Source: Glacieibacterium sp038210595
Lineage (GTDB): Bacteria > Pseudomonadota > Alphaproteobacteria > Sphingomonadales > Sphingomonadaceae
Length of the DNA: 64,000 nt
Direction of reading: 5' to 3'
Assembly: GCA_038210595.1 (NCBI GenBank)
Contig: JBBQWN010000003.1
Location: forward strand, 69,643-133,642
Shown: positions 34,280 through 43,372 of the stretch, piece by piece
Numbering within the stretch: the first letter of the stretch is position 1
Layout of the letters: each line of letters begins with the position of its first letter
Notes under the pieces: model-generated
Database searches by the model: none
The model's input: only the letters and a program-made list of their open reading frames with translations
Told to the model about the DNA's origin: nothing
Made by a program: the position numbers and the translations under genes

Positions 34280-34776
34280 TGGCCGACAATCTCCAGAGCT
34301 TCGCCGACCTCGGGACGGCGATGGACGCCGCCCCGCCCGCCCATGACGGCGTGTCGCCGGCGCCGCTGCGCGAGCAGCAGATCGACGCCCAGGGCCGCGC
34401 CTATGCGACCGGCAAGCGCAAGAACGCCATCGCCCGCGTCTGGCTGAAGCCCGGCACCGGCAAGATCACCGTCAACGGCCGTGATCAGCTGACCTATTTC
34501 GCCCGTCCGACGCTGCGCCTGGTGATCAACCAGCCGTTCGATGTCGCCGAGCGTCGTGAGCAGTACGATGTCGTCTGCACCGTCGCCGGCGGCGGCCTGT
34601 CGGGCCAGGCCGGTGCGGTCAAGCACGGCATCGCCCAGGCGCTGACCCGGTTCGAGCCGGCGCTGCGCACCGCCGTCAAGCATGCCGGCTTCCTCACTCG
34701 CGATCCGCGCGTCGTGGAGCGCAAGAAGTACGGCAAGGCCAAGGCCCGCCGCAGCTTCCAGTTCTCCAAGCGGTAG
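34279..34776 (+). CDS. rpsI: 30S ribosomal protein S9
   Basis: Small-subunit protein, 165 residues. The first ~40 residues are an extension not in E. coli; the S9 core begins YATGKRKNAIARVWLKPG. Core features are KITVNGRD, VVCTVAGGGLSGQAGAVKHGIAQAL and the C-terminal RKKYGKAKARRSFQFSKR, whose final basic residues reach the P-site tRNA. Translation is coupled to rplM. A long stem-loop without U-tract follows at 34796-34832. Confidence 0.98.
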   Translation: MADNLQSFADLGTAMDAAPPAHDGVSPAPLREQQIDAQGRAYATGKRKNAIARVWLKPGTGKITVNGRDQLTYFARPTLRLVINQPFDVAERREQYDVVCTVAGGGLSGQAGAVKHGIAQALTRFEPALRTAVKHAGFLTRDPRVVERKKYGKAKARRSFQFSKR

Positions 34777-34795
34777 TCGCAGCGCAGCCTCCGAG

Positions 34796-34832
34796 CTGAG
34801 ACGCCGAACGCCCTTCGCGTTCGACGTCTCAG
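34796..34832. terminator. Long stem-loop after rpsI, no U-tract
   Basis: Arms 34796-34811 and 34817-34832 pair in 15 of 16 positions (one C-A mismatch) around a CCTTC loop, 20 bases after the rpsI stop. No T-run follows, so it is either a U-less terminator or a 3' end-protecting structure. Confidence 0.5.
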
Positions 34833-34980
34833 GTGCGGACTCGCGCCAGACCGGGCGGCGGGTGAGCGGCCCCCTTCCGCTCAACCCGTCCGACGGCGCG
34901 GCTTTGCCGCGGCGCTCTTACCCTTCCTACCCTGCCGGTCCCAGTGTATCCCCGCCCTCGTCTCTGACGAACAAGGCGCG

Positions 34981-37023
34981 ATGACCCTGCTCCGCTTCCT
35001 CCTCGCGCTCCTCGCCGCCACGCTGGCGCTGCCCGCCGCGGCCGCGCCGCATGCGACCGTGACCCTCGCCGCCGAAAGCGCCACACCCGCACCGGGCAAG
35101 CCGCTGACGGTCGCGCTCACTTTCAGTCCCCAGCCCGGCTGGCATACCTATTGGAAGAACCCGGGCGACGCGGGCGTCGAAACCCGTGCCACCTGGACCC
35201 TGCCCGCCGGTGCAACCGCCGGCGCGCTGCGCTACCCGGTGCCCGGCACGCTGCTGATCGGCGGCCTGATGAACTACGTCTACGAAGCCCCGGCGGCGCT
35301 GCTCGTCGATATCACCGTGCCCGCCGCGGCTCGCGGGGCGTTTCCCGTCGCGGTCAAGCTCGACTATCTGGTCTGTTCGGCCGAGATGTGCGTGCCCGAG
35401 AGCGCCACCGTCAGCCAAACCCTAAACCTTAGCGACGGCGCGCCGGATCCGGCCGCAGCCAGCCAGTTCGCGGCGGCGCGGCGGGCGCTGCCAGTGCCTC
35501 TGGGTGCGGCCGTGACCTACGGTGTCACCGGTGGTCAGCTGGTAATAAGCGTGCCGTTCGCGGCGCCCGAGCGGGTTCGTAAGGCGTATTTCTTCCCCGC
35601 CGGCGATGGCATCGCCAGCTACTCGGCGCCGCAGACCGTGACGATGGTCAAGGACGCGCTTCGGATCGAGACCAAGGCCGACGGCACGCCCGCGGGTCCG
35701 GTCGCGGGCGTCTTGCGGATCGAGCGGGACGGGGAGCCGCCGCGCGGCTTCGACATCGTCGCCGACCCTGGACCGATGCCTGCGGCGGGCGCAGCACTGG
35801 CGAGTGACGGCGGTGGCGGCGGGACGCCCGCCATCGGTTTCCTGCCGGCGCTCCTGCTCGCCATCGCCGGCGGCATCATCCTCAACGTAATGCCGTGCGT
35901 GTTCCCGATCCTCAGCTTGAAGGCGCTGGCGCTGGCCAAGGGTGGCGATGCCGCAACCGCACGCCGCGATGCGCTCGCCTATGCCGCGGGCGTCATTGGC
36001 GTCTGCGTCGCGCTGGGCGGGCTGATCCTCGCGCTCAGGGCCGGCGGCGCGCAGGTCGGCTGGGCGTTCCAGCTGCAAAGCCCGCAGGTCATCCTCGGCC
36101 TGTTGCTGCTGACTACCGGCATCGCGCTGAATTTCGCCGGGGTGTTCGAGCTCGGGACCATCGATGCCGGGTCGGGGCTGGCGTCGAAGCCGGGTGCGGC
36201 GGGCAGCTTCTGGACCGGGGCGCTGGCCGCGTTCGTGGCAACGCCGTGCACGGGCCCCTTCATGGCCGGCGCCCTCGGCGCGGCTCTGGTGCTGCCACCC
36301 GCCGCGGCGCTGGGTGTGTTCGCCGGCCTCGGCCTCGGCCTCGCCCTGCCCTTCTTGGCCATCGGTTTCGTGCCGGCGCTGCGCCGCCGCCTGCCCAAGC
36401 CCGGCGCGTGGATGGGGACGTTCCGGCGCATCCTCAGCGTACCGATGTTCCTGACGGCGCTGGCGCTGGCCTGGGTGCTGGGCCAGCAATCGGGCATCGA
36501 CGGCATGACGCTCGGCCTGGCGGGCGCGCTGGTCGTCGGCCTGCTGCTGTGGTGGCTGGGCGCGCGGCAGGCGAGCGGCCGCAGCGCCTGGGCGCCGCTT
36601 GGCGTGGCGGTGGCCGCCGTCGTCCTGACCATCGCCAACGTCCAGCCGGCCGGCCACGCCAGCGCGCATGCCGAAAGCGCTGCCATCCCCGCCGCCGAAC
36701 CGTTCAGCGAGGTCCGCCTCGCCGAACTGACCGCAGCCGGCACGCCGACCTTCGTCTATTTCACCGCCGACTGGTGCCTGACCTGCAAGGTCAACGAGCA
36801 TGGCGCGCTCGCCGACCCGGCCGTCGCCGCCGCGTTCCGCAAGGCCGGCGTCAAGACCTTGGTCGGCGACTGGACCAGCGGCGACGCGGCGATCAGCCGG
36901 TTCCTTGCCGCGCAGGGCGTCGCCGGCGTGCCGCTCTACCTGTTCTACGGCAAGGCCGGCGGCGCGCCCGTCCAGCTGCCGCAGATCCTGTCGACCAGCG
37001 ACCTGGTCAACGCGGCCGCCTGA
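34981..37023 (+). CDS. DsbD/ScsB-type protein-disulfide reductase
   Basis: A 680-residue inner-membrane protein that moves electrons from the cytoplasm to periplasmic thiols. Order: signal peptide (to about residue 22); a periplasmic N-terminal domain to about 265, whose pair (VCSAEMCVPES) matches the ScsB/DsbD-N type; eight membrane helices, with Cys in the first (NVMPCVFPIL) and fourth (ATPCTGPFM); and a C-terminal thioredoxin domain with DWCLTCK near 598-604. All three redox pairs are intact. The large N-terminal domain favours ScsB over classical DsbD. Its last 17 bases overlap the convergent amidohydrolase gene. Confidence 0.93.
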   Translation: MTLLRFLLALLAATLALPAAAAPHATVTLAAESATPAPGKPLTVALTFSPQPGWHTYWKNPGDAGVETRATWTLPAGATAGALRYPVPGTLLIGGLMNYVYEAPAALLVDITVPAAARGAFPVAVKLDYLVCSAEMCVPESATVSQTLNLSDGAPDPAAASQFAAARRALPVPLGAAVTYGVTGGQLVISVPFAAPERVRKAYFFPAGDGIASYSAPQTVTMVKDALRIETKADGTPAGPVAGVLRIERDGEPPRGFDIVADPGPMPAAGAALASDGGGGGTPAIGFLPALLLAIAGGIILNVMPCVFPILSLKALALAKGGDAATARRDALAYAAGVIGVCVALGGLILALRAGGAQVGWAFQLQSPQVILGLLLLTTGIALNFAGVFELGTIDAGSGLASKPGAAGSFWTGALAAFVATPCTGPFMAGALGAALVLPPAAALGVFAGLGLGLALPFLAIGFVPALRRRLPKPGAWMGTFRRILSVPMFLTALALAWVLGQQSGIDGMTLGLAGALVVGLLLWWLGARQASGRSAWAPLGVAVAAVVLTIANVQPAGHASAHAESAAIPAAEPFSEVRLAELTAAGTPTFVYFTADWCLTCKVNEHGALADPAVAAAFRKAGVKTLVGDWTSGDAAISRFLAAQGVAGVPLYLFYGKAGGAPVQLPQILSTSDLVNAAA

Positions 37024-38662
37024 ACACCTGACGGCCGCCGACCCAGGTCTCGTCGACCGCGACTTTCCACAGTTCGGCCGGCGGCACCGCGAACGGATCG
37101 CGGTCGACGATTATGAAATCGCCCCACTGGCCTTTTACCAGCGTGCCCGCATCGACGCGCACCGCGTCCGCCGCGCCGACGGTGAAGGCATGGAACGCCT
37201 GCTCGAGCGTCAGGGCTTCCTGCTTGCGCCAGCCGCCCGCCGGCTGGTTGCTCCGGTCCTGCCGCGTGACGGCGGCGTGGAGACCATAGAAGGGGTTCGC
37301 CGGCTCGACCGGAAAATCACTGCCCGCCGCCAGCCACGCACGGTTGGCGCGCAGCTGCTGCCAGGCATAGGCACCGGCCAGCCGGGCCGACCCCAACCTG
37401 TCTTCGGCCATGATCTTGTCACTGGTCGCGTGGGTCGGCTGGACGCTGGCGATGACGTGCAGCGCGCCGAACCGCGGCAGGTCGGCGGGGTCGACGACCT
37501 GGGCATGTTCGATACGCAGGTGGCGGTGGCGCTTTCCGGCGGGCGGCAGCGCCGCGAAGGCATCAAGTGCCTGGGCATTGGCGGCGTCGCCGATGGCATG
37601 GACCGCGACGTCGAAATGCCGCGCATCGGCGCTGGCGACCATGGCGGTCATCTCCGCATCGCTGTGGAACCGCAGCCCGCGGTTGCCCGGCGCGTCGGCA
37701 TAATCGGCCTTCAGCCAGGCCCCGCGCGAGCCGAGCGCGCCGTCGCCGTAGAGCTTGACGCCGGGCAGCGAAAGACGGCCGCTGGTGCTCCAGGCGATCG
37801 GACCGTCGGGCGCGATCGCACCGAGCGCCTCCATGCCGCCGGCGAACGCCGCGACGCGCGTCGTCAGGCGGCCACGCGCATCGAAATCGCGGTACAGGGC
37901 CCAGGTCGCGGGATCGACGCCCATGTCGCCGACCGCGGTCAGCCCGACCGACGCCAGGATCTGCAAGGCGGTGCCCAGCTGCGCCGCCCGCTCGGCCGCG
38001 GTCGGCGGCGGGATCACCGCCTCGACCGCATCCTTGGCGGCGTCGACGAAAACGCCAGTCGGGTTGCCCGCGGCGTCGCGCAGGATACGGCCACCGGCAG
38101 GATCGACCGACTTGGCAGTGATGCGCGCTGCCGCAATCGCGGCGCTGTTGGCCCAGCCGGCATGCCCGTCGACCCGCGCCAGATATACCGGCCGGCCGGC
38201 GACCGCGCCGTCCAGCTCGGCCGCGGTCGGGAAACGCCCAAGACCCCAACGCTCCTGGTTCCAGCCGCGCCCGAGCAGCCAGCGGGCGTCCGGATGCGCG
38301 GCCGAATAGCGGCTGACCCGCGCCAGCGCCTCGGCGAGCGAGTTGGTATCGCTAAGGTCGATCGCTGTCGCTTGCTGGCCCAGTTCCATGACATGGCCAT
38401 GCGCGTCGATCAGGCCGGGCAGCACGGCGCGGCCGCGCGCATCGACGACGGTGTCGCCGGGCGCGCTGGTATAGGCCACGCCCCGCGCCCGGGTTTCGAC
38501 GACCCGCCCGTCGTCGCCAATGACCAGCGTCGCAAAGCGCACCATCTTGCCCTGCTCGCACAGCGTGTAGCCATCGGCGTTGATGACGACGACCCGCGCC
38601 CCGGCGGGAACCGTCAGCGCGAGCAGGGTCATGACTTGCAGCAGCTGGAGCGTTCGTTTCAT
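37007..38662 (-). CDS. Amidohydrolase family protein (YtcJ/AepA-like), exported
   Basis: A 551-residue protein with a signal peptide (hydrophobic to about residue 20, TVPAGA). The amidohydrolase-3 fold shows DAHGHVMELG (metal-binding His pair near 88-90), an HAIGDAAN segment and RIEHAQVVDPADL, with the late conserved AGSDFPVEPANP carrying the metal Asp. Substrates of this family vary (amides, aryl formamides, N-substituted compounds) and cannot be told here. It is exported, which hints at scavenging. The 3' end overlaps the dsbD-like gene by 17 bases in a tail-to-tail arrangement. Confidence 0.92.
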   Translation of the reverse strand: MKRTLQLLQVMTLLALTVPAGARVVVINADGYTLCEQGKMVRFATLVIGDDGRVVETRARGVAYTSAPGDTVVDARGRAVLPGLIDAHGHVMELGQQATAIDLSDTNSLAEALARVSRYSAAHPDARWLLGRGWNQERWGLGRFPTAAELDGAVAGRPVYLARVDGHAGWANSAAIAAARITAKSVDPAGGRILRDAAGNPTGVFVDAAKDAVEAVIPPPTAAERAAQLGTALQILASVGLTAVGDMGVDPATWALYRDFDARGRLTTRVAAFAGGMEALGAIAPDGPIAWSTSGRLSLPGVKLYGDGALGSRGAWLKADYADAPGNRGLRFHSDAEMTAMVASADARHFDVAVHAIGDAANAQALDAFAALPPAGKRHRHLRIEHAQVVDPADLPRFGALHVIASVQPTHATSDKIMAEDRLGSARLAGAYAWQQLRANRAWLAAGSDFPVEPANPFYGLHAAVTRQDRSNQPAGGWRKQEALTLEQAFHAFTVGAADAVRVDAGTLVKGQWGDFIIVDRDPFAVPPAELWKVAVDETWVGGRQVFRRPR

Positions 38663-38702
38663 GCAAAGCTAAATGGCACGCGACCTCCGTGCGGGACAGG
38701 GC

Positions 38703-39569
38703 CTATCTTGGCGCGAACCGCCGGATCAAACTCGACGTGTCCTGCCGGCCGCCGCCCATGCCCTGCACGTCGGCATAGAACTGGTCGACCAGCGCGGTCA
38801 GCGGCAGGCCCAGCCCGCTCCGCGAGGCCTCGGCGAGCACCAAGCCGAGGTCCTTGCGCATCCAGTCGACCGCGAAGCCGAAGTCGAATTCGCCCTTCGC
38901 CATCGTCGCGGCGCGGTTGTCCATTTGCCAGCTTTGCGCCGCGCCCTTGGAGATGACGTCGACGACCGCGCCCTCATCAAGGCCAGCGGCGCGCGCGAAC
39001 GCCAGCGCCTCGCTCAGGCCCTGCAGCACGCCGGCGATGCAGATCTGGTTGACCATCTTGGTCAGCTGGCCGCTGCCCGCCGGGCCCATGTGACCGGTGC
39101 GCTTGGCGTAGGCCGCCAGCACGGGAACCGCCGCAGCGAACGCGGCGTCGCTGCCGCCGCACATGATGGTCAGCGCGGCGTTCACCGCGCCCGCCTGCCC
39201 ACCCGACACCGGCGCATCGAGAACGAGCAGCCCCCTGTCCTCGCCGGCCGCCGCCAGCTCGCGCGCAATCCTCGCCGAGACCGTCGTGTGATCGACGAAC
39301 AGTGCGCCAGGCCGCATCGCCGCCAACGCTCCGTCCGTGCCTAGCGTCACCGCGCGCAGGTCGTCGTCGTTGCCGACGCAGGTCAGGACCGCATCCACTC
39401 CGTCCACGGCGGTCGCCGGGGTCGCCGCGCTCCGCCCGCCATATTCGGTCACCCAGGCGTCGGCCTTGGCGGCGGTACGGTTGTAAACTGTTACGTCATG
39501 CCCGGCCTTGGCCAGATGCCCCGCCATCGGCGCGCCCATGACGCCAAGCCCCAGAAACGCGATTTTCAT
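38703..39569 (-). CDS. NAD(P)-dependent oxidoreductase, 3-hydroxyisobutyrate dehydrogenase family
   Basis: A 288-residue cytosolic beta-hydroxyacid dehydrogenase. The N-terminal Rossmann GLGVMGAPMAGHLAKAGH is near residues 6-23; VDHTTVS and DAPVSGGQAGA are the substrate loop. The catalytic Lys sits in GSGQLTKMVNQ near residue 173. Likely substrates are 3-hydroxyisobutyrate, tartronate semialdehyde or related acids. It starts inside the stop of the upstream ATP-grasp-like gene (ATGA). No other valine-catabolism gene is nearby, so the substrate is open. Confidence 0.9.
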   Translation of the reverse strand: MKIAFLGLGVMGAPMAGHLAKAGHDVTVYNRTAAKADAWVTEYGGRSAATPATAVDGVDAVLTCVGNDDDLRAVTLGTDGALAAMRPGALFVDHTTVSARIARELAAAGEDRGLLVLDAPVSGGQAGAVNAALTIMCGGSDAAFAAAVPVLAAYAKRTGHMGPAGSGQLTKMVNQICIAGVLQGLSEALAFARAAGLDEGAVVDVISKGAAQSWQMDNRAATMAKGEFDFGFAVDWMRKDLGLVLAEASRSGLGLPLTALVDQFYADVQGMGGGRQDTSSLIRRFAPR

Positions 39570-40504
39570 GCTTCGCCGCTTATCAGCACGGTCAGCGCTG
39601 CTGCAAGCAGCGCCACGCCGGCCAGCTTTTCCCGCAGCGACAGCGCGACGATCGGCCCGGCGTCGGTCTTGTTGACGTCGACGACGTAGATGCGACCGTC
39701 ACGGTCGCGAAGCACGTCGAGGCTGCACCAGTCGGCGCCCATCGCCGCCGCGAATTCGCCCAGGCGGTGGAGCTCGAAGGGGCTGAACACCGCTTCGGGC
39801 GTCTGCCTGCGGACCGCGGCGTTGGGGGCGAGGAAGCGCACCGACGCAGGCCGGCGCTTGATCCACACCGCCACCACGCGCCCGCCGATCATCGCGGTGC
39901 GCAAGTCGACCGCCAGGCCGTCGCCATCGATATTGTCGATCAGCCGCTGGTAACATCTGCCGGGCACCGGCTCGCGCGGACAGGCGACGATGCGGCCGTC
40001 GTGCGCGCCGTTGGCCTCGGCCTTCTCCACCGTTTCACCGTGCTGGTGGCGGGGATCGAGCGCCAGCGGGTAGCCGAACACGCTCTCGAACACCGCTGCG
40101 ACGTGGCTCTTGGAAATGTCGTTGCAAGCGAAGTTGAAGCTCCGCGCGTGCGGAGGCGATAGCGCTGCCCCGCACGTCGCATCCTCGAAGTAGAAGGCGG
40201 CGTCCGCCTCGGCCGGGCTGCGCGCCACCCGGATGCCTGCCCACAGCGCGGCGGCCCGCACCATATATCGCGGATGCGGCACGTCAGGGGTGAACCAGAT
40301 CGACAGCCGGGCTCGCCGTCGCACCAGCCGGTGCAGCGCCACGACCCCCTGGAAGCGCAGCCAGCCCAGCACCTCGGCCGCCAGCCGCCGGTCGAACGGC
40401 ACGGCGTTGCCGGTTCGCCGCAGTGTGACCATGCCGCGATGGATGCGGTAGTCGCCGATGCGCAAGCCCGGAACGTCAGTGGTCGGCGTGGCGGGAGCGA
40501 GCAT
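39566..40504 (-). CDS. ATP-grasp-like protein of unknown function
   Basis: A 312-residue protein. I chose ATG 40504; the frame continues upstream to 40675, but that part is low-complexity Arg-rich and antisense-like. Features suggest ATP-grasp: FEDATCG, a lysine-bearing NDISKSHVAAVF, then the paired acidic strand WCSLDVLRDRDG and the metal-ligand VVDVNKTDAGP near residue 278-288. A C-terminal hydrophobic stretch (LAGVALLAAALTVLI) may anchor it in the membrane. It overlaps the dehydrogenase gene by four bases. I cannot name the ligase or its substrate. Confidence 0.68.
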   Translation of the reverse strand: MLAPATPTTDVPGLRIGDYRIHRGMVTLRRTGNAVPFDRRLAAEVLGWLRFQGVVALHRLVRRRARLSIWFTPDVPHPRYMVRAAALWAGIRVARSPAEADAAFYFEDATCGAALSPPHARSFNFACNDISKSHVAAVFESVFGYPLALDPRHQHGETVEKAEANGAHDGRIVACPREPVPGRCYQRLIDNIDGDGLAVDLRTAMIGGRVVAVWIKRRPASVRFLAPNAAVRRQTPEAVFSPFELHRLGEFAAAMGADWCSLDVLRDRDGRIYVVDVNKTDAGPIVALSLREKLAGVALLAAALTVLISGEA

Positions 40505-40600
40505 CCGGCCGCGCGTAGCGGGCGGCGCTCGGCATGGGAAGCTGCCGCGCGCGGGGTGCGACTCCGGAGGGTAGGCACGACCCCGGGCGGCGGCTACACG

Positions 40601-41851
40601 ATGGCAATGACCGCTCTTGCCGCCACTGCAGCGCCGCCGCTGCCGATCAGCCTCGACGACGTGCTTGCCGCGCAAGCGGCAATCGCCGGCGCGGTGATCC
40701 GCACGCCGTGCCTGCGCAGCCGGACGCTGAGCGACCTGACCGGTGCCGACGTGTGGATCAAGTTTGAGAATCTGCAGTTCACCGCCGCCTACAAGGAGCG
40801 CGGCGCGCTCAACAAGCTACTCACCCTGACGCCTGAGCAGAGGGCGCGCGGTGTCATTGCGGCCTCGGCCGGCAACCACGCGCAGGGTCTCGCCTATCAC
40901 GCCGCCCGCCTGGGCATCCCCGCCACCATCGTTATGCCGAAGTTCACGCCGGTGGTGAAGGTGCAGCAGACCGAAGGCCACGGCGCCCATGTCGTCCTCC
41001 ACGGCGAGAAGTTCGAGGAGGCGTCCGCCGAAGCCTATCGGCTGGCCGATGCCCGCGGCTTCGTGTTCGTCCACCCGTTCGACGACCCCGCGGTAATGGC
41101 CGGCCAGGGCACGGTCGCGCTGGAGATGCTGGAGGATGCGCCCGCCATCGATACGCTGATCGTCCCAATCGGGGGCGGCGGGCTCATCTCTGGCATGGCG
41201 ACCGTCGCCAAGGCGCAGGACCGGCCGATTGAGGTCGTCGGCGTGCAGGCCGAGCTGTACCCGTCGATGTACGGCAAGATCCGCGGCCAGAGCGTATCGT
41301 GCGACGGCGACACGCTGGCCGAGGGCATCGCGGTCAAGACGCCGGGCGTGCTGACTTTCCAGGTCGTCAAGGCGTTGGTCGACGATATTGTGCTGGTCGG
41401 CGAGCGCGACCTGGAACATGCGGTATCGATGCTGCTGACCATCGAGAAGACGGTAGCGGAAGGGGCCGGCGCGGCGGGCCTCGCGGCGCTGCTCGCGCAC
41501 CCGCGACGCTTCCGCGGGCGCACCGTGGGGCTGGTGCTGTGCGGCGGGAATATCGACACGCGGCTGCTCGCCAACGTGCTGCTCCGTGATCTCGCGCGCT
41601 CGGGCCGGCTGGCGCGACTGCGCATCCGCCTCAAGGACCGGCCGGGGCAGCTGTTCGAGGTGGCGCGCATCTTCGACCAGCAGCAGGTCAACATCCTCGA
41701 GGTCTATCACCAGCGGGTGTTCACCAACCTGCCCGCCAAGGGCCTGATCACCGACATCGAATGCGAGACCCGCGACCGCGACCATCTCGACCGGCTGGTC
41801 GAGACCCTGCGCGCGGCGGGCTATGAAGTGCGGATGGTGGAGCTGGATTGA
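40601..41851 (+). CDS. ilvA: Threonine ammonia-lyase (catabolic/biosynthetic PLP type with ACT domain)
   Basis: Makes 2-oxobutyrate and ammonia from threonine, the entry to isoleucine synthesis. The ATG at 40601 gives 416 residues (second ATG at 40607); a longer frame to 40274 is antisense to the ATP-grasp-like gene. The PLP lysine is in FENLQFTAAYKERGALNKL. PIGGGGLISGMATVAKA binds the PLP phosphate. A single C-terminal ACT domain (RLKDRPGQLFEVARIFDQQ) is seen, as in short type enzymes, so feedback control by isoleucine or valine may be weak. It is divergent from the ATP-grasp-like gene. Confidence 0.95.
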   Translation: MAMTALAATAAPPLPISLDDVLAAQAAIAGAVIRTPCLRSRTLSDLTGADVWIKFENLQFTAAYKERGALNKLLTLTPEQRARGVIAASAGNHAQGLAYHAARLGIPATIVMPKFTPVVKVQQTEGHGAHVVLHGEKFEEASAEAYRLADARGFVFVHPFDDPAVMAGQGTVALEMLEDAPAIDTLIVPIGGGGLISGMATVAKAQDRPIEVVGVQAELYPSMYGKIRGQSVSCDGDTLAEGIAVKTPGVLTFQVVKALVDDIVLVGERDLEHAVSMLLTIEKTVAEGAGAAGLAALLAHPRRFRGRTVGLVLCGGNIDTRLLANVLLRDLARSGRLARLRIRLKDRPGQLFEVARIFDQQQVNILEVYHQRVFTNLPAKGLITDIECETRDRDHLDRLVETLRAAGYEVRMVELD

Positions 41852-42001
41852 GGCCGATGCGCGCCTCTGCTAGGCGGACCGGATGACCCCGTCGATCACC
41901 TGCCGCCGGAACCAACGCCGCCCGCATCCAGTGGCGTTCGTGTGCGCGTCCGGTCGGCGGGAAAGCTAAACCAGCCTCCCTCGATCGTCGCGCTTCCACC
42001 A

Positions 42002-42025
42002 CCCCGCCCATCCGGCGGGGTTTTT
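42002..42025 (+). terminator. Rho-independent terminator about 150 bases after ilvA
   Basis: CCCCGCC (42002-42008) and GGCGGGG (42014-42020) form a perfect 7-bp stem with loop CATCC, followed by TTTTT (42021-42025). It may end the ilvA transcript or a small RNA encoded at 41860-42025. Confidence 0.85.
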
Positions 42026-42061
42026 CGTGCCGGCTGGGCCGTCCTGAAGGGACCACCAACC

Positions 42062-42496
42062 ATGCCCGGCCTCGACGATGCCGCCATCGCGCGTCTCACG
42101 CTCCGCGTGATCGACAGCAGCCTGCCGAAACCGGAATGGACCCACGAGGGCCATTTCGCCGCGGCGCTATGGCTGACGAGGCATCGCCCCGCACTGACGC
42201 AGCCGGCAGCCATCCGCCGGATCATTACCCGCTACAACGCGGCGACGGGGACCGCCAACACCGATACCGGCGGCTATCACCATACGATCACGCTGGCGTC
42301 GATGCGCGCGGCGGCCGACCATTTGAGCCGAGCCTCAGACGATGCGCCGCTTGCCGGCTTGCTCGCCACGCTGATGGCGTCCCGGCTTGGACGGCCCGAC
42401 TGGCTGCTCGCCCACTGGCGGCACGAGACGTTGTTCGGCATCCAGGCCCGGCGCGGCTGGGTCGCCCCCGATATCGCCCCGTTGCCCTTCGCATGA
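42062..42496 (+). CDS. Conserved hypothetical protein with histidine-rich motifs
   Basis: A 144-residue, probably all-helical soluble protein. The ATG at 42062 lies after the terminator; an earlier frame start would run through the terminator. Two His-containing motifs stand out, WTHEGHFAAALWL (about residues 25-37) and GYHHTITLASM (about 67-77), plus a late LLAHWRHETLFG. Such HxxxH and HH patterns could bind metal. I do not recognise a named family. It may be transcribed with the bpt gene, which begins about 107 bases downstream. Confidence 0.65.
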   Translation: MPGLDDAAIARLTLRVIDSSLPKPEWTHEGHFAAALWLTRHRPALTQPAAIRRIITRYNAATGTANTDTGGYHHTITLASMRAAADHLSRASDDAPLAGLLATLMASRLGRPDWLLAHWRHETLFGIQARRGWVAPDIAPLPFA

Positions 42497-42603
42497 GCGC
42501 TTTGCATCGGAACGCTGCCCCAACTTAACCCTGTTCAGGCGGCAAGTTCCGCGCCACACTCCCGTCATAACGGGCGAGGCCTGGAGGGGGGCGGACACCG
42601 CGC

Positions 42604-43341
42604 ATGACCGACCAGAGTTTCAAATTTCCGCGCTTCTTCGTTACCGCGCCCAGCCCCTGCCCCTATGTGCCGGGTCGCTTCGAGCGCAAGGTCTTCGCCG
42701 AACTGAAGCGCCGCGACGCGCCCGAGATGAACGAGGCGCTGGCCCGGATCGGGTTCCGGCGCTCCCAGAACATCGTTTACCGGCCGTCGTGCGACGATTG
42801 CCATGCCTGCGTCTCGGTGCGGGTAGCGGCCAACGAGTTCGTGCCATCAGCGTCGCAGAAACGCCTGCTCAAGCGCCACGCCGACCTGGAGGTCGCAGCT
42901 TGCGAGCCCTGGTCGACCCAGGAGCAGTTCGACCTGCTGCAGGATTATGTCGGCGTCCGTCATCCGCGTGGCGGGATGGCGATGATGGACGCCTATGACT
43001 TTGCGGACATGATCGAACAAACGCCGGTCGACACGGTGGTCGTCGAGTATCGCGAGCCGGCGGGGGCCGATGGCAAGCCCGGCCGCCTTGTGGGCGCGTG
43101 CCTGACCGACAAGCAGACCGATGGTCTGTCGATGGTCTACAGCTTCTATGCGCCCGGCCAGCGCGAGCGGCCTGGCCTCGGCACCTTCATCATCCTCGAT
43201 CACGTCGTCCGCGCTGGCCGGGCCGGGCTGCCTTACGTCTATCTCGGCTACTGGATCGAGGGTTGCGACCGTATGGCCTATAAGACGCGCTTCAAGCCGG
43301 TCGAGATGCTCACCGCCAAGGGCTGGGTGCGCGGCGCTTGA
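42604..43341 (+). CDS. bpt: Arginyl/leucyltransferase (Bpt-type aminoacyl-tRNA-protein transferase)
   Basis: A 245-residue cytosolic enzyme that attaches an amino acid from tRNA to the N terminus of proteins with acidic N-terminal residues, marking them for ClpS/ClpAP. Motifs: SPCPYVPGRFERKVF near 17-31, YRPSCDDCHACVSVRV with paired cysteines, and DGLSMVYSFYAPGQ with YVYLGYWIEGCDRMAYKTRF in outline. All fit the alphaproteobacterial Ate/Bpt group. Whether leucine or arginine is used cannot be told for certain; Bpt naming reflects the family. It starts after GGAGGGGGGCGG. Confidence 0.94.
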   Translation: MTDQSFKFPRFFVTAPSPCPYVPGRFERKVFAELKRRDAPEMNEALARIGFRRSQNIVYRPSCDDCHACVSVRVAANEFVPSASQKRLLKRHADLEVAACEPWSTQEQFDLLQDYVGVRHPRGGMAMMDAYDFADMIEQTPVDTVVVEYREPAGADGKPGRLVGACLTDKQTDGLSMVYSFYAPGQRERPGLGTFIILDHVVRAGRAGLPYVYLGYWIEGCDRMAYKTRFKPVEMLTAKGWVRGA

Positions 43342-43372
43342 GCCGCGGCTGAGCCTCGCCTAGTCCAGCCGC

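Noticed and set aside
36800..38956. A plus-strand open frame of 718 codons over the amidohydrolase gene
   Set aside because: Arg/Ala/Gly-rich text without domains; the minus strand carries a clear amidohydrolase.
41890..41945. GGAAC and CGTT downstream of ilvA as an EcfG promoter
   Set aside because: The spacer is 22 bases.
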